A stretch of 64,000 nucleotides of DNA from contig JAGKWQ010000009.1 in the NCBI GenBank assembly GCA_021151825.1, positions 1-64,000 on the forward strand. Reading direction: 5' to 3'. This document shows positions 44,686 to 52,780 of the stretch, piece after piece. Each line of letters starts with the position of its first letter. Position 1 is the first letter of the stretch. Made by a program: the position numbers and the translations under genes. This stretch comes from Cellvibrionaceae bacterium. Lineage in GTDB: Bacteria > Pseudomonadota > Gammaproteobacteria > Pseudomonadales > Cellvibrionaceae. Under the pieces are notes generated by a model. The model worked only from the letters and a program-made list of their open reading frames with translations, made no database searches and had not been told where the DNA came from.

Positions 44686-45669
44686 TTAAAGAGCGCAATT
44701 AGCAGACCATTGCTCAAGAATAGGTTGGTATGGTTTGATGAAATGCTCCTCAGCAAACTTCCCCTGCTCAATTGCCAAACGGCTACGTTCTTCTCGATCA
44801 TAAACAATTCGAGTTAGTGAGTAATCCTGGTGTTTCAAACTTGGTTGATAGGATTTTCCGGCTGCAGAATTTGCATTGTAAATCTCAGGCCGGTAAATCT
44901 TTTGGAAGGTATCCATCGTGCTAATGGTGCTGATAAGCTCAAGATTGGTGTAATCAATAAGCAAATCGCCGGAAAAATAAAAAGCCAAGGGCGCAACGCT
45001 ATTCGCAGGCATGAAATAGCGAACCTGTAACCCCATTTTTTTGAAATATTCATCCGTTAAAGAATATTCATCTTGTAGGTATTCAACACCCAATACAGGA
45101 TGCTGATTTTCAGTGCGATGATAGGTCTTACTACTCGAAACGCTTAAGCATATAACGGGCAGTTTATTAAAATGTTCTTTGTAAGTGTTTGAATTCACGA
45201 AGCACTTAAATAGCTTTCCATGCAGATCGCCAAAATTATCCGGAGTTCTAAATTCGAGCTGATTTTTATTGTGTCCCAGCAATAGAACACTAAAGTCATA
45301 GTCTCGCACGTAAGAGGAAAAGTTATTCCCTACAATGCCTTCAATGCGCTCATTAGTTTTGTGATCAACAATATTTGTTTTCAATATTTCAATCAAAGGA
45401 AGAGCATCGCCACTCTTTTCAGCGGCAACATCCATCTCAACGGAAATGATTTCAAGTTCGAGAGAATAACGATCGCCTTTGGGATTATCCCAATGCGCCA
45501 GAGCATTGAAACGATTGTTAATCATGCGCAGCGTGTTGCGCAAATTCTCCTGACGGCTCTCGCCCCTGGCCAAATTGGCAAAGTTGGTAGTGGTGCGCGT
45601 ATTGTTTGAGGGATGATAATTTTCATCGAAACAAATGCTTTTGATAGTAAAGGTAAAGTCTTTATTCAT
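44686..45669 (-). CDS. mesX: DUF1852 protein MesX, partner of MesD
   Basis: 327 residues from the ATG at 45669 (MNKDFTFTIKSICFDENY); a TTG 29 codons earlier would add a polar tail not expected of the family. DUF1852 marks are TRTTTNFANLARGESRQENLR near residue 25, the central FSVLLLGHNKN and PVLGVEYLQDEYSLTDEYFKKMGLQVRYF block, and MDTFQKIYRPEIYNANSAAG with an Asp/Glu/His-rich surround. MesX is needed for MesD function in characterised bacteria. The gene lies 64 bp upstream of mesD on the same strand, with a flavin reductase further down. Its own reaction is not known. Confidence 0.85.
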   Translation of the reverse strand: MNKDFTFTIKSICFDENYHPSNNTRTTTNFANLARGESRQENLRNTLRMINNRFNALAHWDNPKGDRYSLELEIISVEMDVAAEKSGDALPLIEILKTNIVDHKTNERIEGIVGNNFSSYVRDYDFSVLLLGHNKNQLEFRTPDNFGDLHGKLFKCFVNSNTYKEHFNKLPVICLSVSSSKTYHRTENQHPVLGVEYLQDEYSLTDEYFKKMGLQVRYFMPANSVAPLAFYFSGDLLIDYTNLELISTISTMDTFQKIYRPEIYNANSAAGKSYQPSLKHQDYSLTRIVYDREERSRLAIEQGKFAEEHFIKPYQPILEQWSANCAL

Positions 45670-45831
45670 TGCGATCTTGCAACCTGATTCTGAGATAAAA
45701 CCTGAATTTCTTTCGGGCTCTGGACTTTCCAATTTTCTGGATTGCTTTGTGTCCAATTGGCCTAATTAAGAGCTGGTGTGTTTTATACCTGAATCACTGT
45801 ATGAATAAAAATGATCTTATTTCACTAAAGC

Positions 45832-46125
45832 ATGAGAAAAATTCATAATTTGGTATGGTCTGAGGCTCTCGTATGGAATTTGTCCGCGATATTGGGCACA
45901 AATGAACGTCGACCGAAGCTGCAAATGTGTTTCTCATCCTCGGAATATCTGTTGTTGGAACCCGCCAAAGCAGATTTCACGAGATGCCTACTGGAACTCC
46001 CTCAAACCATCTATAGAACAAATGAATTGTCCTGGCAGCAATTGGTGGCGATCTGCAATCAGCCGTTTTTTGGCCAAATACTGACCTTAGACCTTAAGGG
46101 AATTTTTGCTAAAAGCAGCCAATGA
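45832..46125 (+). CDS. doubtful 97-residue hypothetical protein
   Basis: Open frame beginning MRKIHNLVWSEALVWN with no ribosome site, followed 22 bp later by a good intrinsic terminator in the same direction. No family is recognised. It has a Cys/Leu-rich middle (LQMCFSSSEYLLLEPAK). It may be a degraded or species-specific gene; the terminator is the only contextual support. Confidence 0.25.
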   Translation: MRKIHNLVWSEALVWNLSAILGTNERRPKLQMCFSSSEYLLLEPAKADFTRCLLELPQTIYRTNELSWQQLVAICNQPFFGQILTLDLKGIFAKSSQ

Positions 46126-46146
46126 AAAGTTTCCCTGTAGTTAATA

Positions 46147-46186
46147 AAAAACGCTTCTTGCATTAGCAGCAAGAGGCGTTTTTATT
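46147..46186 (+). terminator. intrinsic terminator
   Basis: AAAAACGCTTCTTGC pairs with GCAAGAGGCGTTTTT (one mismatch) across a 7-nt loop; A-rich and T-rich flanks would let it act in both directions. Confidence 0.75.
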
Positions 46187-46212
46187 TGGGCGTATGTTGT
46201 ACGTAGAACCAA

Positions 46213-46243
46213 AAAAAACCGGCATAAAGCACGGGGTTTTTCA
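46213..46243 (-). terminator. intrinsic terminator of the pectate lyase gene
   Basis: On the minus strand AACCCCGTGC...GCCGGTTTTTTTT forms a short bulged stem (CCG-T-GC with GCCGG) extended by A-T pairs and ends in eight T, close after the stop codon at 46261. Confidence 0.65.
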
Positions 46244-46260
46244 TTTTCAAGGCTTAGTGT

Positions 46261-48282
46261 TTACAGATAACCCACTTTTTGTGCAAAAGAAATAATCGAA
46301 CTGCCGTAATCACCACCCCAGCTATAACCGGTACGGCGCTCTTCCGACATTTGGGTAATGTCATAGAATTTGCTGCCGTCACGATCGCTGAAGAAGCCGC
46401 GATTGGTATTTAAATCGTAAAAGCGATACCACATTTTACTGCCGGATTTTGCAACGATAGGATTGGTTGACGCTTTGGAAGAGTCGTAGGTGTAATTGTT
46501 CAAATAGGTGTTGGGGCTATTGAACCAGGCTACACCGGCTTTTACCGCCGCTTCGATTTGTGCGGTTTGTGGTTGCGTCATCAGGAAGGCGAGTATGCCA
46601 ACGGATTCGCTACCACTCAGTGATTCCAATTCATAGGCGCGCGCTTTTTTCGGTTGATAGTCAGTTGCGCCGTGTTGTGCGCACCATGCTGTCAACTTAC
46701 CATTTTGTTTCCACTGCGCTTTTAAAATGTAATCCACACCTTTGGCAACGGCGGTTTTAAATTTCGCGCGATCAGAATCGGAGAAAACATCAGTATCAAA
46801 TGGAGCGCGTTTGTTTACTGCAAAATCCAATACGGTTAACGCGTAAGCCATGCCGTTATCGTTAAAGGTCGCGTGATCTGCATAGCCTCCTTTCAGTGGA
46901 TAAAATTGCGGTAATGCACCGGTGCTGTATTGTGAACTGACAATAAAGTTTGCGGCTCTGCGCACGGCATCGCGATATTTGGTGTTATTGCCATTTTTGT
47001 AAACTTCCGCGAGGTAAACCATTTCAGTGATGGTTGCGCCATTGTCGATGGTACCGCTATCGCTGCCGCCATTACCGGTGCTGACTGAATTGTAATCCAG
47101 ATTTTTTGGCCAGCCGCCGTTGGATTGTTGATAGGAAAGTACAACATCGGCTCTGCTGGTATTCCATTTGGTTCTGGATTTATTAAACCAGTTTGCAGCG
47201 GGGTTGCCGTCCAGCGTTAATGTTTTTACTGTCGTCGTTGAACTGGAAGAGGATGAACTGGAGCTTGATTTAATCGATGAAGCAACGGATGAAGAACTGC
47301 TACTTGCCACAGTGCTGCACACACCGGCTTTGGTTTGTGCGCCGTCAATTTTTAACGAGTCGATATTTGCTAAACCATCGGCGGTTAATCCAGAGAGTTT
47401 TAAAATATTGTTGCCTTGCACCAAATCAATTTCGACAATCGCGGTTTGCCAGGTTGACCATGCACCGGTTACTGGTAATTCCACCGTGTAATTACCATTG
47501 CTACCACCGTTAATTAATAACGAACCGTTGCGATTTGCAGTACCACCATTAGCGAAACGGAAGGTCAATGTATAACGGTTGCTGTTGGGCGCATTGACTG
47601 CCCATTCAATTGCTGCACCTTGGGCGTTGTTAGCATTGGTGTAGCCGTTACCGGTGTAACCAGTGTTGGTGCTCTCAGTGGCAATGCCATCAACGCGACA
47701 GAAACCTGTTTGCTCTTCCTGGATAGTAAACGAAGAAACTGCAGGCACACTTGAACTGCTGTTCGATTTCGAAGTGCTGGTCGCCGCAACAGAGCTTGAA
47801 GATTTGCTGCTGCTTGATGTTGCCGGTGTGCTTGAACTTGCTACGCTTGAACTTTTTATACTCGAACTCGCAACAGTGCTGGGTGTTGAAGAGGTGCTGA
47901 AACCACACAAAGTGCCATTCACTTTCGGTGCACCGGCTGCGCCATTCGCTTGAAAACCAAAACTTGCAGAAGCTTTCGGTGCGAGTGTGCTGTTCCAGCT
48001 TAATGATGCAGCCGTGTAAGGATTTGACCCAGTCAGCGTTGCATTCCATGCGTTAGTTACCGTCGCACTGGATTCTTGCCAGGACACTGACCAATTATTG
48101 ACGGTTGCTGCAGTATCGTTGGTGACTTTAATTTCGCCGGTAAAGCCTGAGCCCCAATTGTTGGTAACAGTGTAAGTACATCCGGCCCATGCAGCGGAAC
48201 TCATTACCAGGCTTACGCCCGCGGCTATACACGTGCGTTGCAATAATTGCTGCGCACGAAAAATTGATGTTGAGCTTTTCAT
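46261..48282 (-). CDS. pel10A: PL10 pectate lyase with CBM2 and CBM35
   Basis: Secreted calcium-dependent polygalacturonate lyase, 673 residues from ATG 48282 (AGGA 6 nt upstream). Order: signal peptide ending AAWAG about residue 34, CBM2 (35-130), Ser linker, CBM35 (about 190-325; FTIQEEQTGFCRVDG, then ANIDSLKI), Ser linker, and the PL10 (alpha/alpha)-toroid (345-673). PL10 marks include SYQQSNGGWPKNLDY, SGTIDNGATITEM, GALPQFYPLKGGYADHATFNDNGM, and the C-terminal YSWGGDYGSSII. Cellvibrio japonicus Pel10A has the same CBM2-CBM35-PL10 kind of layout. It follows the CE8 gene on the same strand; de-esterified pectin from CE8 would be its substrate. Confidence 0.94.
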   Translation of the reverse strand: MKSSTSIFRAQQLLQRTCIAAGVSLVMSSAAWAGCTYTVTNNWGSGFTGEIKVTNDTAATVNNWSVSWQESSATVTNAWNATLTGSNPYTAASLSWNSTLAPKASASFGFQANGAAGAPKVNGTLCGFSTSSTPSTVASSSIKSSSVASSSTPATSSSSKSSSSVAATSTSKSNSSSSVPAVSSFTIQEEQTGFCRVDGIATESTNTGYTGNGYTNANNAQGAAIEWAVNAPNSNRYTLTFRFANGGTANRNGSLLINGGSNGNYTVELPVTGAWSTWQTAIVEIDLVQGNNILKLSGLTADGLANIDSLKIDGAQTKAGVCSTVASSSSSSVASSIKSSSSSSSSSSTTTVKTLTLDGNPAANWFNKSRTKWNTSRADVVLSYQQSNGGWPKNLDYNSVSTGNGGSDSGTIDNGATITEMVYLAEVYKNGNNTKYRDAVRRAANFIVSSQYSTGALPQFYPLKGGYADHATFNDNGMAYALTVLDFAVNKRAPFDTDVFSDSDRAKFKTAVAKGVDYILKAQWKQNGKLTAWCAQHGATDYQPKKARAYELESLSGSESVGILAFLMTQPQTAQIEAAVKAGVAWFNSPNTYLNNYTYDSSKASTNPIVAKSGSKMWYRFYDLNTNRGFFSDRDGSKFYDITQMSEERRTGYSWGGDYGSSIISFAQKVGYL

Positions 48283-48335
48283 AGTCAATCCTGAATTAAA
48301 TTTTATAAGTTATAAAAAATTACCCTGTTTTTAAT

Positions 48336-48356
48336 CGGGCCATCAGCGATGGCCCG
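48336..48356 (-). other. intercistronic hairpin between CE8 and PL10 genes
   Basis: CGGGCCATC/GATGGCCCG, a perfect 9-bp stem with 3-nt loop between the CE8 stop and the PL10 start. On the minus strand it is followed by ATTAAAAA rather than a T-run, so it looks like a processing or stability hairpin rather than a full terminator. Confidence 0.6.
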
Positions 48357-48378
48357 AACTATAAATTTCCTTGATGGT

Positions 48379-50295
48379 TTACTTGCTATAACTCGGCGTC
48401 CACGAACCAAAAATATTGCTGATGGTGTAAGTCGCCGCTTGTGCCGCCGTTAATTGTTTGGATTGCGCTGCGCGTGCAGAAGAATTAGCGCCCGCACCAG
48501 TGGTTAAATATTCGGAGAAGCGCGCGGTATCCAATGTGTTTTCACTCATCTTCACCCAGCCGACGGCAGAAATATGTTGGCCGAGTTCAGTGCGAATATA
48601 AGTTGCTGCACCGTAAGGTCTCCAATTGCGGCCCAACGCAACGGAACCTTTGGCAACAGTGGATGCCGCAGTGACTTTGCCACCGAGGAAAACCAAACCG
48701 TAAGGCACAGTTTGTTCCGTACTCGGTGCAGTTAATGCAGAGCCGCCACCGACACTGTGAATCGTATTATTTTGAAATACCGCTGTTGCCGCACCGAAAA
48801 TAAAATCCACTGTGCCCTGGATATAACAATCGCGGTAATACTGCGTACCGCTGTGCGTATAGAGCGTGTCCTGGTTGCCGAGCAAACGGCAATTGCGGAA
48901 TTGCAAGCGCTGGCCTTGTGCGAGTAATGCAACTGCTTGTGATCCAACACCGAATGAATTTTCGATCGTGATATTTTCTACCGAAATATCATTCGCTTTG
49001 ATCGTTACACTCGCACTGCCAGATGTTCCAATAGTGCCGCCGTTGCCATTGGAAGTGCTGGCTCCATCGTTGTACGTCAAAATAGTTGATGAGGTTTTTC
49101 CGGTTTCACCACAGAACGTGACGAAGGGTTTGGTCACCGATAATTTTTCGCGATAGGTGCCGGGTTTGATGCGAATTTGTGTTGGTGTGGTGTTGGAATT
49201 GGAAAGTGTATTTAACGCAGCTTGCACGGTTTTATATTGGCCGGAGCCATCGGCGGCTACGCGCAAAATCGGTTGATTGGTGATGCTGTTGCAATCGGAA
49301 GTTGTTGGTGTAGTAGGGCAGGCTGCTGGTGTAATGCCATTGCCTGTTACACGAAGGTTATCGATATTGGCTAAACCATCGGCAGTGTCTGCAACGAGTT
49401 TGATGCTGTTGGTTCCGGCTTTCAGTGGAACATCAACATTTACCGTTTGCCATTGCGTCCAATTACTGTTGGTGGGGAAGTCCAGGGTTTTAATCTGGCT
49501 ATCATTTACAACAACGGTTGCACGCCGTGCGCCGGTGCCGCCATTGCCGAAGCGAATTTGTGCGGTGTAAGTTTTTGCACTGGCTGCGCTGACGCTCCAG
49601 GTGATCGATGCACCGATGGCGTTTTCACTATCGATAAATCCGGTGCCGGTATAGCCGGAATGCTTGGTGTCGATGACGCCGGAGTTATTACAAAATCCCA
49701 CCGCGCTTTCTTCAAAAACCCAACTGCTTTCTGCTGCAACGGATGAAGCGATTGATGATGCAATCGCTGAAGAACTTTTACTGGAACTGCTCACCACACT
49801 GCTTTTTATACTGGAGCTGGTGATTGTGGTACTGGAACTCGATTTGGATGTTGTTATTACAGCGGAAGATACTGTGGAAGAGGTTGCTGCGGAAGAAGTC
49901 GTTGCACCACATAAACTGCCATTCACTTTGGGGGCGCTTGCTGTGCCATTCGCTTGAAAACCAAAACTGGCGGATGCGCCCGGTGCAAGCGTTGCGTTCC
50001 AACTTAATGCGGTTGCGGTGTAAGGGTTTGATCCGCTCAGCGTTGCGTTCCAGGCATTGGTCACCGACGCATTGGTTTCTTGCCAGGACACGGACCAATT
50101 ATTTACGGTTTGCGGTGTATCGTTGGTGACTTTAATTTCCCCGGTAAATCCTCCGCCCCAATTATTGGTGACGGTGTAGCTGCATGCCGCCCAGGTTTGA
50201 GGCGCAGCAGCGATAACTCCCATTGCTATCAGCGAATATTTCAATGGGTTCAGCAGTCGTGCTGGCATCTTGAACAGAGTGTTAGTAGTAGTCAT
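48379..50295 (-). CDS. CE8 pectin methylesterase with CBM2 and CBM35
   Basis: Secreted esterase removing methyl groups from homogalacturonan, 638 residues from ATG 50295; a longer reading from 50355 adds 20 residues without a ribosome site and would spoil the signal peptide. Order: signal peptide (to about 37, ending QTWA), CBM2 (38-130), Ser/Thr linker, CBM35 (about 190-325), CE8 beta-helix (340-638). The CE8 active-site strands are intact: GNQDTLY, GTVDFIFG with the nucleophile Asp, and LGRNWRP with the conserved Arg. The front half is close in sequence to that of the PL10 gene downstream, so the two arose from one modular ancestor or exchange sequence. Confidence 0.94.
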   Translation of the reverse strand: MTTTNTLFKMPARLLNPLKYSLIAMGVIAAAPQTWAACSYTVTNNWGGGFTGEIKVTNDTPQTVNNWSVSWQETNASVTNAWNATLSGSNPYTATALSWNATLAPGASASFGFQANGTASAPKVNGSLCGATTSSAATSSTVSSAVITTSKSSSSTTITSSSIKSSVVSSSSKSSSAIASSIASSVAAESSWVFEESAVGFCNNSGVIDTKHSGYTGTGFIDSENAIGASITWSVSAASAKTYTAQIRFGNGGTGARRATVVVNDSQIKTLDFPTNSNWTQWQTVNVDVPLKAGTNSIKLVADTADGLANIDNLRVTGNGITPAACPTTPTTSDCNSITNQPILRVAADGSGQYKTVQAALNTLSNSNTTPTQIRIKPGTYREKLSVTKPFVTFCGETGKTSSTILTYNDGASTSNGNGGTIGTSGSASVTIKANDISVENITIENSFGVGSQAVALLAQGQRLQFRNCRLLGNQDTLYTHSGTQYYRDCYIQGTVDFIFGAATAVFQNNTIHSVGGGSALTAPSTEQTVPYGLVFLGGKVTAASTVAKGSVALGRNWRPYGAATYIRTELGQHISAVGWVKMSENTLDTARFSEYLTTGAGANSSARAAQSKQLTAAQAATYTISNIFGSWTPSYSK

Positions 50296-50713
50296 AGAAT
50301 TCCCGCTATTTAGTTTTTTAGATAAACGTAGCCCGGCCAATGCTGTGTAAAGCATTCGGGCGATACCAGATCTTGGGGGATCACAACGGTATAAATTGAT
50401 TCAAACAGGCGTGGCTGTCCCGAGCCGATACATCCGGGATATCAACCGATTAACGAAGGTAAGTGCCGATTTATTGCATTTATTATGAACAGCGTTATGC
50501 AACATTTTATTGATATAGTTCTTGTGACTATATTTTTCGATTTTATAATACTAATGCGATATTAATCGTGTGGTGAGTAGCAGGGAGAAAGTGAATCGCG
50601 TGACATTTTGCGTTTTTAGCTCACTTTTCCCCTGAATAATCTGATTTTTGGTTTTCATATAAAAACACAAAACCGTTAATAAAAATCAGAAGTAAAGATG
50701 GGTTAACAATTAC
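50296..50713. promoter_or_regulatory. upstream region of the CE8 gene
   Basis: A 418-bp gap between the CE8 start and the end of the amidase gene (both on the minus strand). It should hold the CE8-PL10 promoter. No clear boxes, operator or RNA fold was recognised, and no terminator of the amidase gene is evident. Confidence 0.4.
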
Positions 50714-52102
50714 CTAACTGGTGATCCGGGCAAAAGGTTTGATTAGCTCGAATGCCCTCGCGGCGCGTAGTACGGCTGCATCGCCCAATGATGGCCCCAC
50801 AATCTGCAAACCTATCGGCAAGCCATTGCTATCAAAGCCAATGGGAACAGAGGCTGCCGGTTGTTGCGTCAGGTTAAACGCACTTAAAAACGGCGCTTGC
50901 GGTGCGGTGCCGCGTTTGCTCACCGGCTGTGATTGCACCGGCGTAACCAGCAAATCGTATTGTTGATGGAACTTGCGTAACTGCACTGCCAATGCCGCGC
51001 GGCGCTCCTGGGCTTCCACCAGGTTGGCGATGGAAATCCCTTGTGCATTTTCAACTGACGTGCGAATGGATTGATCGACCAATTCCAAACCTTTCGGGCC
51101 AATTTCCCGCACTAAACGCGCGGCGCGTTCAGCGGCCAGGGCGGTGAGGATTGGTGTCGGGTCTTCAATAACCCGGTCCACTTCGACCACAGTCGCACCT
51201 TGTTCGGTAAATACACGCACGGCATTCGCAACGGCTTGTGCGATCTCGGGATGTACCTGAATCCCGTAAAGCGTTGGGCTAAACGCGATGCGCACACCGC
51301 GCAGGTTTAATTTGGGATCATCCAAACCTTGGGTCCAATCGCGCGTTTCGCGCGGCAAGCTGGTCCAGTCGCGGATATCCGGTGCGGCGATAATGTTCAA
51401 TGCGAAAGCCGCATCGCGCACCGAACGGGTTAGCGGGCCGATATGGAACAGATTGCCATTCAATGCGGCTGGATAACCAGCGACGCGGCCATAACTCGGT
51501 TTGAATCCGAATACGCCATTCACCGCCGCAGGAGCACGAATGGAACCGCCACCATCCGTACCGATTTGCAACGGACCAAGGCCGAGCGCCGCCGCGACCG
51601 CCGCACCACCTGAACTGCCGCTGCTGGCATAGTCGGCATTCCAGGCATTGGGCGTAACCCCCGCCAGTTGGGATTCCGTTAATCCGCGCCAGCCAAATTC
51701 TGCCGTTTGGGTTTTTCCCAGCAACACGGCACCCCCTTCACGTAAACGTGCTGCAACTGGCGAATCTTCTTCCTGGCAGGTTGTTGCGGTTGCCAAACTG
51801 CCTTTGCGTGTTGGCCAGCCGCGCACGTGCAGTAAATCTTTGAATCCCACTGGAACACCATCCACAGCGCTGAGTGGTTTGCCTTTTTGCCAGCGCGCTT
51901 CAGCCGCTTTGGCAGAGGCGAGGGCAGATTCCGCATCCAGATGGCGATAGGCATTAAATTGCGGTTGCAGTTTTTCGGCGCGGGCCAGCACGGCGCGTGT
52001 CACTTCAACCGGCGATACCGATTTGGCTTTATAGAGTGCTGATATCTCATGGGCATCAGCGTGGGTAAGGTCAGTGGGGACGGGTAATCTGGGTCTTGCC
52101 AT
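50714..52102 (-). CDS. amidase signature family hydrolase
   Basis: 462 residues, cytoplasmic. The Ser-cisSer-Lys triad can be placed: Lys in GVPVGFKDLLHV, the Gly/Ser-rich signature SSGSSGGAAVAAALGLGPLQIGTDGGGSIRAPA (Ser pair in the SSGGS-like run and in GGGSIR). It hydrolyses an amide or related bond; the substrate is not evident, and GatA is unlikely because no gatB/C neighbour exists. GGGAG lies about 12 nt before ATG. Codon use is more G/C-rich than in the neighbouring pectinase genes, and nothing ties it functionally to them. Confidence 0.88.
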   Translation of the reverse strand: MARPRLPVPTDLTHADAHEISALYKAKSVSPVEVTRAVLARAEKLQPQFNAYRHLDAESALASAKAAEARWQKGKPLSAVDGVPVGFKDLLHVRGWPTRKGSLATATTCQEEDSPVAARLREGGAVLLGKTQTAEFGWRGLTESQLAGVTPNAWNADYASSGSSGGAAVAAALGLGPLQIGTDGGGSIRAPAAVNGVFGFKPSYGRVAGYPAALNGNLFHIGPLTRSVRDAAFALNIIAAPDIRDWTSLPRETRDWTQGLDDPKLNLRGVRIAFSPTLYGIQVHPEIAQAVANAVRVFTEQGATVVEVDRVIEDPTPILTALAAERAARLVREIGPKGLELVDQSIRTSVENAQGISIANLVEAQERRAALAVQLRKFHQQYDLLVTPVQSQPVSKRGTAPQAPFLSAFNLTQQPAASVPIGFDSNGLPIGLQIVGPSLGDAAVLRAARAFELIKPFARITS

Positions 52103-52780
52103 GGCAGAAAGTGCTCCCTGTGGGCGGCAGTAAACGTTGCGTGTGGGATTCCCTTGGGCAACTCTTATGCCACATACATTTGTGCCGGTATGCCTTGACC
52201 GTTGTGGTATTGGGCTGAATCAGCCTGAATAAAACGCAACATGTGTGACTAAGAGTGAGCGGAAAAGGGCATTGCACTGTTGCTTCCATAACACGGCGGC
52301 TGAAAATACAAATGACGATTTTTACGTCATACGCGTTGTGGTGCGCATCGCTGATGCCAAAAGCGTCACCTTAATCATCAGTGTTAAATCTTATTTTCTG
52401 AATAATTATATAAATGTCACTTAATCCTGCTTGTATACAACATCAATGAACGTTTAACCTCCTCCCCCGACAACAAACCAAATATAAAAATTATTTCAAA
52501 AATAAAATTTCATCATCAACCCGGCTTTCCAAGTCGTCACTGTAAATCATCGGTAATGGGCTGCCTTGCAGTATCAGGCAAATAAAAACGGTTAGTCGCC
52601 GGTCATTCGCTTGTCCGCAGTAAAGCGCAATGAATTCCCTGACTCGAACCCGTCGTGTGCTAACAAATTGGTTGGTGCATCGTGTGCCGACGTTTCCTTT
52701 TTTGCGGACGAGTGTTTCGGTCAGTGGATGTTTTAACCGCGGTATAACAACTACATCCATTTTGTTCAGAGGACACTTTT
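52103..52780. promoter_or_regulatory. intergenic region between amidase and tandem CBM2 genes
   Basis: A 678-bp divergent gap. No convincing gene. A short perfect palindrome ACCGCGGT lies at 52736-52743 about 40 bp upstream of the next start; it could be an operator but is too short to be sure. Confidence 0.4.

Larger units (their letters stand above)
45670..46260. other. intergenic region between mesX and the pectate lyase gene
   Basis: About 590 bp. It includes the mesX promoter side, a doubtful open frame (45832-46125, plus strand, listed separately), a strong hairpin at 46147-46183 and the pectate lyase terminator at 46213-46243. Confidence 0.45.
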
